Below, one piece after another: positions 8,321-17,636 of a stretch of DNA of 64,000 nt. This DNA comes from M269 sp964640795 (GTDB lineage: Bacteria; Pseudomonadota; Gammaproteobacteria; Enterobacterales; Alteromonadaceae), in the NCBI GenBank assembly GCA_964640795.1, contig CAZXIN010000002.1, positions 186,001 to 250,000 on the forward strand, read 5' to 3'. A program made the translations under genes and the position numbers. Under the pieces are notes generated by a model, which was given only the letters and a program-made list of their open reading frames with translations, was not told the DNA's origin and searched no databases. Numbering within the stretch: position 1 is the stretch's first letter; every line of letters begins with the position of its first letter.

Positions 8321-9607
8321 TTGTTTGACCGTTATGAAGCTGGTGAACAAGCAATATTAGTTCATGTCGATTTTCCTGATGAAAATAGCCGAGAGGACCT
8401 AAATGAGCTGCAAATGCTTGTTTCCTCAGCCGGTGTTAATACTTTAGAAATTATTACTGGTACAAGAAATAGCCCTACTGCTAAGTATTTTGTCGGTACC
8501 GGTAAAGTGCAAGAGATTGCACAAATTGTAAAAGCCTATCACGCAGATATTGTCATTTTTAATCACGCGTTATCTCCCTCACAAGAACGGAATCTTGAGC
8601 AAGCTTGTCAATGTCGGGTATTGGATAGAACTGGGCTTATACTTGATATATTTGCGCAACGAGCACGAACTCATGAAGGTAAGTTGCAAGTTGAGTTAGC
8701 GCAGTTAAAACATATATCGACAAGACTCGTACGAGGATGGACTCACCTTGAACGTCAAAAAGGTGGTATAGGCTTACGTGGGCCGGGTGAAACTCAACTG
8801 GAAACCGATAGGCGTCTTCTTCGAGAGCGTATAAAAAGTATTTTGCGTCGTTTGGGCAAAGTTGAAAAGCAGCGAGAACAAGGGCGTCGTTCTCGCCAAC
8901 GAGCTGAGATCCCAACGGTATCGCTCGTAGGTTATACCAATGCAGGTAAGTCAACGTTATTTAATACAATGACGACGTCAAAAGTGTACGCAGCTGATCA
9001 GCTGTTCGCTACACTTGACCCGACATTACGCAAAGTACAGCTTGATGATGTAGGTCCTGCTATATTGGCAGACACCGTTGGGTTTATCCGTCATTTGCCG
9101 CACGACTTAGTTGCAGCATTTAAAGCCACATTGCAAGAAACTCAACAAGCCGATTTATTGTTGCATGTCGTCGATTATGCTGACGAACAGTTTCGAGAAA
9201 ATACAGATCAAGTCAACGAAGTGTTGGAAGAAATTGGGGCCAATGAAATACCCCAATTAATGATCTGTAACAAAATAGATAAACTACCTGGAACGGATCC
9301 TCGTATAGACAGAGATGAGAATGGAACACCTATTAGAGTTTGGATCTCAGCTCAGCAAGGGTTAGGGATTGATTTATTGTTTTCTGCCCTCACTGATTGT
9401 TTAGCACAAGATATGATTCAACATCAGTTACGTATTCCTCCACATCAGGGTAAACTACGTGGAGCTCTGTTTCGTATGCAGTGCATATCGTCTGAAGAGT
9501 ACACAGGCGATGGTGATTGGTTAGTAGATGTAAGAATGCCAAATGCTGACTGGCAACGTTTAATCAAGCACACGGATGGCGATTTGCCATCTTACGTTGT
9601 GAATTGA
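8321..9607 (+). CDS. hflX: Ribosome-splitting GTPase HflX
   Basis: A 428-residue GTPase that binds the 50S subunit and rescues stalled ribosomes, notably in heat stress. The N-terminal HflX domain (about 1-195) contains the glycine-rich GGIGLRGPGETQLE segment (148-161). The GTPase domain has G1 GYTNAGKST (204-212), DTVGF (G3) and NKID (G4). The start is TTG at 8321: GGAGA lies about 8 bases upstream, and the product then begins MFDRYEAGEQ, matching the family N-terminus. The nearby ATG at 8317 is out of frame and stops at once. Confidence 0.95.
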   Translation: MFDRYEAGEQAILVHVDFPDENSREDLNELQMLVSSAGVNTLEIITGTRNSPTAKYFVGTGKVQEIAQIVKAYHADIVIFNHALSPSQERNLEQACQCRVLDRTGLILDIFAQRARTHEGKLQVELAQLKHISTRLVRGWTHLERQKGGIGLRGPGETQLETDRRLLRERIKSILRRLGKVEKQREQGRRSRQRAEIPTVSLVGYTNAGKSTLFNTMTTSKVYAADQLFATLDPTLRKVQLDDVGPAILADTVGFIRHLPHDLVAAFKATLQETQQADLLLHVVDYADEQFRENTDQVNEVLEEIGANEIPQLMICNKIDKLPGTDPRIDRDENGTPIRVWISAQQGLGIDLLFSALTDCLAQDMIQHQLRIPPHQGKLRGALFRMQCISSEEYTGDGDWLVDVRMPNADWQRLIKHTDGDLPSYVVN

Positions 9608-9638
9608 TCTGATTTTTATTTGAATACTGGAGAATAGC

Positions 9639-10799
9639 ATGGCTTGGAATGAGCCCGGTGGTAATAATAATGATCCCTGGAAGAATAAAGGGGGTCGCGA
9701 TCAAGGGCCACCAGACCTTGATGATATTTTTAAAAACCTCTTTTCTAAGTTAGGTTTTTTATCGGGTGGTAAAAAGCCAGGTTCCTCTTCTAACGGTGGC
9801 GGCTTGAGTGGGATGGGTATCTCATTAATTGGCGCAATTATCGTTGCTGTATGGGCCATTAGTGGCTTTTACACCATTAATGAAGCAGAAAGAGGGGTCG
9901 TGCTTAGGTTTGGGCAGTATAGTCATACTGTAGATCCGGGACTTCAATGGAAGCCGACCTTTGTAGATACCGTGATTCCTACTGATATACAAACTATCAA
10001 CACATTACCAGCATCTGGTTCAATGCTCACCGAAGACGAGAATGTCGTTCGTGTTGAGATGGAAGTGCAGTATAAAGTTTTTGAACCATACAAGTATCGA
10101 TTCTCAGTGACGAATCCAGATGAAAGCCTGCGTCAGGCAATGGACAGTGCAATACGATACGTAGTTGGGCACTCGCAAATGGACGATGTTTTGACCAGTG
10201 GTCGTGAAGTTACTCGTCAGCTTGTATGGCAGGAACTAGAAAGTATTATCGAACCCTATGATATGGGTATTGAAGTCGTTGATTTGAACTTTAAAGATGC
10301 CCGTCCGCCAGAGCAAGTTAAAGATGCGTTCGATGATGCAATATCAGCGCAAGAAGATGAACAGCGCTTTATTCGAGAAGCCGAGGCTTACGCACGTGAG
10401 ATTGAACCTCGTGCTCGTGGTCAAGTTAACCGTATGGCAGAAGAAGCAGAAGCTTACAAACAGCGCTCTGTTTTGGAAGCGCAAGGTGAAGTGGCGCGAT
10501 TCGAAGAGCTGTTGCCTCAGTATACTGCCGCTCCAGAGGTTACACGCCAACGTATTTATCTTGAGACATTAGAAGAAGTCTACAGCAATAGTACCAAAAT
10601 AGTCGTCGACACGGGTGAAGGGGGTAATAACATGATGTATTTGCCTCTAGACAAGCTCTTGCAACAACAAGCCAGTGGCCAGCCTGTCACGAGAAGTCGC
10701 AGTACGATTGAGGGGTTGAGGAATAACTCAGGCGCAGTCGATCAGAGTTCAAATAGTCGCCCGTCGACGCGTAACAACTTTCGTCCGGGGAGAAACTAA
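9639..10799 (+). CDS. hflK: FtsH protease modulator HflK
   Basis: A 386-residue inner-membrane SPFH-domain protein that, with HflC, encloses and modulates the FtsH protease. A glycine- and asparagine-rich N-terminal tail (1-58) precedes one transmembrane helix (about 59-80). The prohibitin-like domain starts with INEAERGVVLRFGQY. A long charged coiled-coil stretch (EAEAYAREIEPRARGQVNRM) follows, and a low-complexity tail ends the protein. hflC begins three bases after the stop, so the pair is one operon with hflX. Confidence 0.95.
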   Translation: MAWNEPGGNNNDPWKNKGGRDQGPPDLDDIFKNLFSKLGFLSGGKKPGSSSNGGGLSGMGISLIGAIIVAVWAISGFYTINEAERGVVLRFGQYSHTVDPGLQWKPTFVDTVIPTDIQTINTLPASGSMLTEDENVVRVEMEVQYKVFEPYKYRFSVTNPDESLRQAMDSAIRYVVGHSQMDDVLTSGREVTRQLVWQELESIIEPYDMGIEVVDLNFKDARPPEQVKDAFDDAISAQEDEQRFIREAEAYAREIEPRARGQVNRMAEEAEAYKQRSVLEAQGEVARFEELLPQYTAAPEVTRQRIYLETLEEVYSNSTKIVVDTGEGGNNMMYLPLDKLLQQQASGQPVTRSRSTIEGLRNNSGAVDQSSNSRPSTRNNFRPGRN

Positions 10800-10802
10800 G
10801 CC

Positions 10803-11687
10803 ATGAAAAACTTTTCTATTATTGGTGTGATTTTGATCGTCATCCTTGGTTTCGGTTCAGTGTTTGTGGTGAAAGAAGGCAACAAAGCGATTGTCATTCA
10901 GTTTGGTAAGGTGCAAAAAGACAGTACAGGTGAAACTCGGGTTTATGATCCAGGACTACATCTTAAAGTACCTTTGATTGATAAAGTACGACAGCTTGAT
11001 GCGCGAGTTCAAACATTGGATGACCGTCCTGGTCGATTCGTGACTTCTGAGAAAAAGGATTTAATTGTTGATTCATACGTTAAATGGCGTATCAACGACT
11101 TCGCTGCGTTTTACTTGGCAACTAGTGGTGGTAATAGAGCGTTAGCTGAATCTCTACTTAAACAAAAAGTGAACAATGGTCTGCGTAGTGAATTTGGTAC
11201 TAGAACGATTTCTGAAATTGTTTCTGGTGAACGCTCAGAAATTATGGACCAAGCATTAGCTCAGGCATCGGAAAGTTCGGATGAGTTGGGTATTTTGGTT
11301 GTTGATGTGCGTGTTAAGCAAATCAACCTGCCTACTGAGGTGAGTAGCTCTATCTATCAACGTATGCGTGCTGAGCGTGAAGCTGTTGCTAGAGAACATC
11401 GCTCAGAAGGTCGAGAGAAAGCTGACGTTATTCGTGCCGATGTCGATGCACGTGTCACTATCATGCTGGCAGATGCAGAGCGTAATGCGCGTAAATTACG
11501 TGGTGAAGGCGATGCTGGCGCTGCTAAAATCTATGCTGACACCTATACTAAGGATGCAGAATTCTTTAGTTTCTTAAGAAGTATGGATGCTTATAGAGCG
11601 AGCTTTAATAGTAAGCAAGATTTATTAATCGTTGAGCCTGACAGTGATTTCTTTAAATACTTAAAGAATACAACGGGTAAACCTTAA
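10803..11687 (+). CDS. hflC: FtsH protease modulator HflC
   Basis: A 294-residue membrane-anchored SPFH protein, partner of HflK. One N-terminal transmembrane helix (about 4-21) is followed by VKEGNKAIVIQFGKV. The signature RPGRFVTSEKKDLIVDSYVKW is in the SPFH domain, and the coiled-coil EREAVAREHRSEGREKADV lies C-terminal. Two hairpins follow the stop; the second is a strong intrinsic terminator that closes the whole queG-opposed operon. Confidence 0.95.
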   Translation: MKNFSIIGVILIVILGFGSVFVVKEGNKAIVIQFGKVQKDSTGETRVYDPGLHLKVPLIDKVRQLDARVQTLDDRPGRFVTSEKKDLIVDSYVKWRINDFAAFYLATSGGNRALAESLLKQKVNNGLRSEFGTRTISEIVSGERSEIMDQALAQASESSDELGILVVDVRVKQINLPTEVSSSIYQRMRAEREAVAREHRSEGREKADVIRADVDARVTIMLADAERNARKLRGEGDAGAAKIYADTYTKDAEFFSFLRSMDAYRASFNSKQDLLIVEPDSDFFKYLKNTTGKP

Positions 11688-11689
11688 AA

Positions 11690-11750
11690 TATTCGCTTTA
11701 AGGCGAATAGTGTTATTCAAAAGAAAAAGGCTCGTTAAGAGCCTTTTTTG
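11690..11750 (+). terminator. Terminator of the hfl operon
   Basis: Two hairpins lie just after hflC. The first is TATTCGC / GCGAATA (11690-11696, 11703-11709). The second is AAAAGGCTC / GAGCCTTTT (11725-11733, 11739-11747) with a five-base loop and a run of six T, a classic intrinsic terminator. It separates the hfl operon from the convergent DUF2959 gene, and its A-rich upstream side may also serve the minus strand. Confidence 0.9.
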
Positions 11751-11770
11751 TGTTTCAAGTATTTATTGCA

Positions 11771-12406
11771 TTATGTCTTCAAGCTGGCAATAAAGTCATT
11801 TGACTGTTTTATCGCTGTATTCATCTCGCTGACCAATTGATTGATTTCTCGCTTGATGTTGCCAAACTCGCCTTGTAATGCACCAATCGCGTTTGCATTG
11901 AGGTTATGCTTTAGGTAAAGGACATTATCTTTTAATGCCGCTAGTACAGGTGACATCTTTGACTCGGCCCTACGCATACTTTTTAACAGGCTATCATAAC
12001 GCCGCTGCGTCTCTTTGAGCTTGCGATCGCTTTCACGTCTTAGTGTCTCGTTACTGTATTGTCCTAGTTCTTCCTGCCATTCATCAAACAATGCATTGGC
12101 GACAGACTCGACGTTATCAATTCTGTTAGTAACGCGTAATGCGGAGTCGTTACTCGCTTCATATTGATCATTGAGTTCATCGTAAATGCTTTGCAATTCG
12201 CCACCGTCAAAGGCTATAAGCTGGCTGAATTGCTCCAAAGCTGAGCTAAATTGCTCTTGTGCATCCTCTTGAGCGTCTTTAGCATCTTCTACCCGATCGA
12301 CTAGGATATCCCGTTTTTCAACACCAACTTTTTCCCATGCAGCATAGTAAGCGCTTTGACAAGCAGTTAAGGTTAAAACAAAAATGACAACCAGTGCCTT
12401 TCTCAT
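11771..12406 (-). CDS. DUF2959-type lipoprotein
   Basis: A 211-residue putative lipoprotein. The lipobox LTAC places the lipidated cysteine at residue 16, after a short hydrophobic signal. The rest is strongly helical, charged and glutamine-rich (for example RVEDAKDAQEDAQEQFSSAL), suggesting a coiled-coil protein facing the periplasm. I assign it to the DUF2959 family by overall pattern; function is not known. The ATG at 12406 overlaps the TGA of the upstream membrane-protein gene by one base. A longer upstream frame exists, but it would bury the signal peptide. Confidence 0.8.
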   Translation of the reverse strand: MRKALVVIFVLTLTACQSAYYAAWEKVGVEKRDILVDRVEDAKDAQEDAQEQFSSALEQFSQLIAFDGGELQSIYDELNDQYEASNDSALRVTNRIDNVESVANALFDEWQEELGQYSNETLRRESDRKLKETQRRYDSLLKSMRRAESKMSPVLAALKDNVLYLKHNLNANAIGALQGEFGNIKREINQLVSEMNTAIKQSNDFIASLKT

Positions 12407-12639
12407 CAGTCTGAACCTTTGTAAGTTGCTGCATCGATAATGCCCCATAAATGGAATATTGCACCAACAAACCACATGAAGAATAAGATGACAGTAGCAC
12501 CTAGCGCATAACTAATACCGGTGACAATAAAAAACATAAGTGCTTTACCTATGCGGCCTTGAACTAATTGGCCCAGCCCAGGTAAGAAAAAGCTACAGAT
12601 AGCTGCTAAAACATTGCCTCCAGAACCTTGTCCTGACAT
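12406..12639 (-). CDS. Small two-helix membrane protein (TM2-like)
   Basis: A 77-residue protein with a glycine-rich N-terminus and the segment SFFLPGLGQLVQGRIGKAL, which resembles the start of TM2-domain proteins (a helix, a polar turn, then a second helix). Hydrophobic stretches are at about 11-22 and 31-60. It overlaps the lipoprotein gene by one base, so the two are likely translated together. The function is unknown; a joint envelope role is inference. Confidence 0.7.
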   Translation of the reverse strand: MSGQGSGGNVLAAICSFFLPGLGQLVQGRIGKALMFFIVTGISYALGATVILFFMWFVGAIFHLWGIIDAATYKGSD

Positions 12640-12842
12640 ATTACTTTCCTCTTTATATTGTTATTTTAGTGGTGGGTTGAAAAATCAACACCAACGCATG
12701 CTGACCTTGTCATTGATATCGAAAAGTTCAACACGCCTTCATTATAACTTTATAGAAAACTGAAAATTTTACAAATAAGCCTCTCTAATCCTTCGGCTTA
12801 TTTAGCTATGTAACGAATAATTAAAATGAGGTAACACTAAGT

Positions 12843-13280
12843 ATGATTGGATTGATACAGCGTGTTTCCAACGCTAAGGTAGACGTTGAGAATCAAATGA
12901 TTGGACAGATAGAGCAGGGAATACTGCTCTTACTTGGTGTTCAGAAAGGGGATGATTTGACTCACGCTGAAAAACTCGTGGCTAAAGTTATCAATTGCCG
13001 GATGTTTGCAGACGAGAATGGCAAAATGAACCTAAATATCAAGCAAGTAGGTGGTCAGTTACTTGTTGTCTCTCAATTTACACTGGCTGCTGATACCAAA
13101 AAAGGTAATCGTCCAGGGTTTTCAAATGCCGGGGAACCATCAATGAGTAAAGCACTTTATGAAGACTTTATTCGTTTGGCTCGTCAACAAGGTATTGAAG
13201 TAGAAACCGGTGAATTTGGCGCTGATATGCAGGTGACGAGTTGCAATGATGGTCCCGTCACCTTCTGGTTAGAAGTGTAG
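12843..13280 (+). CDS. dtd: D-aminoacyl-tRNA deacylase Dtd
   Basis: A 145-residue cytosolic enzyme that hydrolyses D-amino acids (and glycine on tRNA-Ala) from mischarged tRNA. The two active-site motifs are present: SQFTLAADTKKGNRPGF, which holds the SQxTL segment, and NDGPVTFWLEV at the C-terminus, which holds the cross-subunit Gly-Pro. Length is exactly that of the family. Its own promoter is expected in the 203-base gap upstream. It converges on the spermidine-synthase-like gene six bases away, with no terminator visible between them. Confidence 0.95.
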   Translation: MIGLIQRVSNAKVDVENQMIGQIEQGILLLLGVQKGDDLTHAEKLVAKVINCRMFADENGKMNLNIKQVGGQLLVVSQFTLAADTKKGNRPGFSNAGEPSMSKALYEDFIRLARQQGIEVETGEFGADMQVTSCNDGPVTFWLEV

Positions 13281-13286
13281 GCGATA

Positions 13287-14036
13287 TTATTTCATTTGAA
13301 GAAAGCTATTTAAATCGACCTGATGAGATTGTGAAAATGCGATGATTTCGTCATTGTAACGCAAAGGTGTTAGAGCGTGTTTCGAAGAAAAGATAATTCT
13401 ATTTTTATAGCCAGGAATACTCAAAAGTTGTGTTTTTTGACCCGAAAGGTTGCTTAACAAACGTCGCAACTGCTCTGCCTGAAAGAGATGATTAGGTAAT
13501 AGATTGAGGACGAGTAGACCATCATCTTTTAAATTCGAGAAACAGTTAATATAAAAATCTTCGTGACTTAAAAAGTCTGGGGCGGCATTCTCGCCAAACA
13601 GATCGATAAAAACGATATCGCTCTGCCGTTTCGTTTTCATAAAGAGGTTAGCATCATCTTGCTCGATGCGATGCATGTCTGATTGATTATCGCCGCTGAA
13701 AAAACGATCAAAGCATTCAATAATAGCTGGTTCTATTTCTACGCTCAGCAGTTGGGTTGATGGAAAATAGTGCTTGATATGCCGCGGCAGAGCACCACCA
13801 CCTAAGCCTAGTTCGATAATTAACGAGGGATCTTTTTTCATGTAAAAAGCCATGGCCAGAGCATGTAGGTGTGGTAACACCAAACGATGACGCAGCGACA
13901 GATCCATAACTGTTTGAATTGTGTCATTGAGGCACATCCAACAATATTGCTGGTTATGGTAAATTTCAATTTTTCCATGCTCAGTTTGTTTGAAATATTG
14001 TAGCTCTGCATTTTGCAATGCGTGCTTTAAGTTCAA
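13287..14036 (-). CDS. Spermidine-synthase-like methyltransferase-fold protein
   Basis: A 249-residue protein of the spermine/spermidine synthase superfamily. The nucleotide-binding motif LIIELGLGGGALPRHI is followed by LLSVEIEPAIIECFDRFF, placing an acidic residue after strand 2. The later DIVFIDLFGENAAPDFL carries the acidic loop usual in aminopropyltransferases. It is shorter than a full SpeE (~285), and polyamine activity is not assured; many such homologues have unknown substrates. No speD or other polyamine gene is adjacent. Confidence 0.75.
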   Translation of the reverse strand: MNLKHALQNAELQYFKQTEHGKIEIYHNQQYCWMCLNDTIQTVMDLSLRHRLVLPHLHALAMAFYMKKDPSLIIELGLGGGALPRHIKHYFPSTQLLSVEIEPAIIECFDRFFSGDNQSDMHRIEQDDANLFMKTKRQSDIVFIDLFGENAAPDFLSHEDFYINCFSNLKDDGLLVLNLLPNHLFQAEQLRRLLSNLSGQKTQLLSIPGYKNRIIFSSKHALTPLRYNDEIIAFSQSHQVDLNSFLQMK

Positions 14037-14143
14037 CAGAATAGTCGCTCTAACAGTTGTATACAGTGCCTTAACTATATAATCTCTACGTCATATAAGA
14101 TAGCTGCGGTAATAAAACGTCTCAGCCTAAAGAGGTTAATTAA

Positions 14144-15046
14144 ATGTATAGAGTTGAAACGCCGGAATCTGACTCAGAGCTAGAAGCTTATTTTGATTTC
14201 CGCTGGCAAATGCTTGGTAAGCCCTTTAATTTTCCAAAAGGTTCAGAGCGTGATGAATACGAGAGCGTCGCTGAACACAGATTCGTGCGCAACCAAAGTG
14301 GCGAAGTCATTGCTATTGGACGCCTTCACTTCAATGCACCAGAAGAAGGGCAGGTTAAGCATATCGCCGTCTCAAGTGAATTGAGAGGTAAAGGTGTCGG
14401 TAAATTGATTATTGCCGCTCTGGAAGCTGTAGCTAGGTCAAATGGAGTGCTACGGATAGTGACTAATAGTCGTGACACCTCGATACCTTTCTTTGAAAGT
14501 TGTGGCTATGAGATTGAAGGCAACCCGACCGTTGAATTGGGGGTGTTGAATCGTCAACAAATGATTAAACGCCTAACTGAAATGAACGCCATTATGCTTC
14601 ATCCTTCGTGGTGTAGTGAGTTACAGAACACTTGGTATGAAACCATACCTATCACTGAGCAAATGGGGATTAAGTTGTTTCAGTATTCTGGGCGAACACT
14701 GGAAACACGTGCCTCGTTGAATAAGAATATCAACCTTCATGGCACTATGTTTGCGGGGAGTATTTTCTCGTTAGCCACACTCACCGGCTGGGGGATGATA
14801 TTTTTGCAATTGAAACAATTAGGGCGAGAAGGTGACATTGTATTAGGTGATGGCAATATCCATTACCATAAACCGCTGACCTTAACACCCAGAGCAGTAT
14901 GCAATATTGAAACACTGTCCGCTAAATTCTCGGTGCTAGATAAAGGTAAAAAATGCCAGGTAAAACTGCAAGTTGATATTATGAGCGATAACCAAGCGGT
15001 GGCAGAATTTAAAGGGGTATATTGGGTTTTGCCGCTGAAGCAATGA
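14144..15046 (+). CDS. yiiD: YiiD-type acetyltransferase and thioesterase fusion
   Basis: A 300-residue two-domain protein. Residues about 1-145 form a GNAT acetyltransferase with the acetyl-CoA motif ELRGKGVGKLIIAAL. Residues about 155-300 form a YiiD_C hot-dog thioesterase-like domain with GTMFAGSIFSLATLTGWGM. E. coli YiiD has the same order and the same opening FRWQMLGKP..PKGSERD. A role near fatty-acid or acyl-ACP metabolism fits the hot-dog domain but is not shown here. AAAGAGGT precedes the ATG. A bidirectional hairpin at 15097-15118 separates it from rpoH. Confidence 0.88.
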   Translation: MYRVETPESDSELEAYFDFRWQMLGKPFNFPKGSERDEYESVAEHRFVRNQSGEVIAIGRLHFNAPEEGQVKHIAVSSELRGKGVGKLIIAALEAVARSNGVLRIVTNSRDTSIPFFESCGYEIEGNPTVELGVLNRQQMIKRLTEMNAIMLHPSWCSELQNTWYETIPITEQMGIKLFQYSGRTLETRASLNKNINLHGTMFAGSIFSLATLTGWGMIFLQLKQLGREGDIVLGDGNIHYHKPLTLTPRAVCNIETLSAKFSVLDKGKKCQVKLQVDIMSDNQAVAEFKGVYWVLPLKQ

Positions 15047-15096
15047 CATGACTTACAAATAGTACAGTGTCAGTCTTGATTGTTATTGAAATGAAA

Positions 15097-15118
15097 AAGG
15101 CGCTTACTAAAGCGCCTT
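15097..15118. terminator. Bidirectional terminator between yiiD and rpoH
   Basis: Perfect 9-bp stem AAGGCGCTT / AAGCGCCTT with a four-base loop. The plus strand has AAAA before the stem, so the minus-strand transcript (rpoH) gains a T-run after it, making it a strong intrinsic terminator for rpoH and a weaker one for yiiD. Confidence 0.85.
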
Positions 15119-15142
15119 CTACTTGTCTTTTATAATAGCGAA

Positions 15143-15997
15143 TTAAGCAGCTATCAAAGATTGTATTTTCTTCATAGCATTTTTTTCGATTTGTCTGACG
15201 CGCTCTGCTGAGACACTATATTTGTCAGCTAAATCTTGCAATGTTGTTTTATCATCTGCAAGCCAGCGGCTGTGAATGATATGTTTACTGCGTTCATCCA
15301 GTGTTTTAATCGCAGAGTATAGTCGCCTATTGGCATTATCATCCCAATCTTGGTCGACAACATCGGCTTCGACATTGGCTGTCTTGTCTTCTAAAAACTG
15401 TACAGGGGCAAAATTACCGCTTTCATCGTCATCTGCGGTTAAGTCGAAGGCTTGATCTTGGCTACTCATGCGAGCTTCCATTTGCAGTACTTCTTTGGTG
15501 TTAACCCCTAATTCGTCGGCAACTTTTTGTACTTCTTCATGTGTAAACCAACCTAAGCGCTTTTTAGATTTGCGTAGGTTAAAGAAAAGTTTACGTTGAG
15601 CTTTGGTGGTTGCGACTTTAACGATACGCCAATTACGCAAAACAAATTCGTGAATTTCTGCTTTAATCCAATGGACAGCAAAAGACACTAAGCGTACGCC
15701 TACTGACGGATCAAAACGTCGAACGGCTTTCATTAAGCCGATATTACCTTCTTGTACAAGATCAGCTTGAGGGAGGCCATAACCTGAGTAAGATTTTGCA
15801 ATGTGAACCACGAAACGGAGGTGCGACATAATGAGCTTTCTCGCTGCTTCAATATCGCCGTCATTGAATAGACGTTCGGCAAGTTCATGTTCTTCTTCAG
15901 CCGATAACATGTTGATACTGCTTACGACTTGGATGTAAGACTCGATGCTACCGCTGTGAGAAAGGCTTAAAGCCATAGATTGCATATTTGCATTCAT
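15143..15997 (-). CDS. rpoH: Heat-shock sigma factor RpoH (sigma-32)
   Basis: A 284-residue RNA polymerase sigma factor that directs heat-shock promoters. Region 2 motifs DLVQEGNIGLMKAV (79-92) and FDPSVGVRLVSFAVHWIKAEI (core 95-115) are clear. The RpoH box QRKLFFNLR lies at 134-142 and is diagnostic for sigma-32. The C-terminal region 4.2 helix-turn-helix (TLQDLADKYSVSAERVRQIE) is complete. AGGA sits upstream of ATG 15997. Unlike in E. coli it is not next to ftsX: about 5.9 kb of accessory genes lie between them. Confidence 0.97.
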   Translation of the reverse strand: MNANMQSMALSLSHSGSIESYIQVVSSINMLSAEEEHELAERLFNDGDIEAARKLIMSHLRFVVHIAKSYSGYGLPQADLVQEGNIGLMKAVRRFDPSVGVRLVSFAVHWIKAEIHEFVLRNWRIVKVATTKAQRKLFFNLRKSKKRLGWFTHEEVQKVADELGVNTKEVLQMEARMSSQDQAFDLTADDDESGNFAPVQFLEDKTANVEADVVDQDWDDNANRRLYSAIKTLDERSKHIIHSRWLADDKTTLQDLADKYSVSAERVRQIEKNAMKKIQSLIAA

Positions 15998-16221
15998 TTT
16001 CTTTTCCTATTTTCGCGGCCCAGAATTCTAGCACCGCATAGCTAAGATCGCCAATTAAATTGCACGATCCACTCGTTTAATAACGCCAACTTTTTTAACA
16101 AGTGCATTATGACTTAATCAACAATGCGCTCGACGACGTTATGGACTATATCTTATAAACATGACACTTAAGAGTCAACGTATACAAAACGTATTTTCTC
16201 TATAAATATAAGGACCGGTTA

Positions 16222-17442
16222 ATGTTCTCTTATGTTGCAAGACAAGCAATTCTTGACAAAGAGAAGCGCCTTTACGCTTATGAGCTACTGTTTCGTGATG
16301 GTATCAGTAATTCATTTCCCAATATTGAGCCGGACGAGGCGACATCTAAGTTGCTCACAAACAACCACCTAAACACAGGCCTAGATAATATTACTGGTGG
16401 CAAAATTTCATTTATCAACTTTCATGAAGAAACTTTATTGTATCGTTTCCCCACATCGTTAGAGCCCAGTAGTGTCGTTATTGAAATTGTAGAAACCGTT
16501 GAGGTTTCTACAGAGTTAGTGAAGGCTTGTAAACACATTAAGGCTCTAGGCTATGTGCTGGCGTTAGATGATTATGACTTTGAGCCTAAGTGGGATGTGT
16601 TTCTACCTTTGGTTGATATAGTAAAAGTGGATATTCAGTTGTGTGACTATCAAAAGTCAGTAGACAATATTGACAAGCTTAGAGGTATGCATATCAAGCT
16701 ACTCGCTGAGAAAGTGGAAACAAACGAGGAATTTGAGCAATACAAAGCGCTTAACTTCGATTATTACCAAGGGTATTTCTTTGCACGTCCAGAGGTTGTT
16801 AAATCTAAAAATATCCCTTCGTCGCAACTAAATCTTATGTCCCTGATTGCCGCGAGTAACAGCGCAGACTTTGATTTTGAAGAGATTAACCAGATTATTG
16901 AGCGGGATGTTAATTTAAGCTATATGCTACTGCGGTTTATAAATAATCCTTTGATTAATAAGCGTTTTAATGTCACATCGTTAAGGCATGCATTGAATTA
17001 CATGGGTGAAATGGAGATTAAAAAGTTTGTGGCATTGCTTGCTTTGGCAAAGCTTAATGATGACAAACCTCTCGACTTGATTTCATTCTGTTTATTGCGA
17101 GCTAAGTTTTGTGAGCTTGTGAGCAGGGCGTGTGGCGTTCAAGCCAACCCGCCAACTGGCTTTTTATTGGGCTTGTTTTCTTTACTTGATGCCATTTTAG
17201 ATCAAGATATGTCGACACTACTGAATAAGGTGCCCATTGCCGATTCGATCAAAAAGGCTCTTTTGAACCAAGAGTCTGAGTTAAAGCCTTTCCTAAAACT
17301 GATAGAGTGTTTGGAGAATGCTGAATGGGACAAGATGTCTGAGATTCAAGATGAGATTGGCGTGACACGAGAAGATGTTCATCAGTTTTACGAGGAGTCA
17401 ATTATCTGGAGCGATGCAATGCAGCTGAATCTAAAGTGTTGA
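16222..17442 (+). CDS. EAL-HDOD signalling protein, copy 1
   Basis: A 406-residue protein with an N-terminal EAL-like domain (about 1-200) and a C-terminal HDOD domain (about 205-400), the YuxH-like arrangement. The EAL signature is replaced by YELLFR. Other family positions survive: INFHEE, LALDDYDF, VKVDI, LAEKVE and YYQGYFFARP. The HDOD part carries DVNLSYMLLRFINNP and SLRHALNYMGE. Loss of the EAL motif suggests no cyclic-di-GMP phosphodiesterase activity, so a binding or scaffold role is more likely. AAGGACC precedes ATG. A close paralogue follows in tandem. Confidence 0.88.
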   Translation: MFSYVARQAILDKEKRLYAYELLFRDGISNSFPNIEPDEATSKLLTNNHLNTGLDNITGGKISFINFHEETLLYRFPTSLEPSSVVIEIVETVEVSTELVKACKHIKALGYVLALDDYDFEPKWDVFLPLVDIVKVDIQLCDYQKSVDNIDKLRGMHIKLLAEKVETNEEFEQYKALNFDYYQGYFFARPEVVKSKNIPSSQLNLMSLIAASNSADFDFEEINQIIERDVNLSYMLLRFINNPLINKRFNVTSLRHALNYMGEMEIKKFVALLALAKLNDDKPLDLISFCLLRAKFCELVSRACGVQANPPTGFLLGLFSLLDAILDQDMSTLLNKVPIADSIKKALLNQESELKPFLKLIECLENAEWDKMSEIQDEIGVTREDVHQFYEESIIWSDAMQLNLKC

Positions 17443-17636
17443 ACGGCACTTTATTAACGTTTCGATTGTTTGCATTTTGCACTAATTGGTATCTTAGACG
17501 ATAGCTGGTACAGTGTTGTAGAAGTTATACTATTGTATGTTTAAAGAAGCTTGGCTCTTCACCCCAGCGAAGATAGGATAAACAGATAATGAGGCGATAA
17601 GACCTCATGCTCATCACCTTGGAGGAAAGCGTAAAC

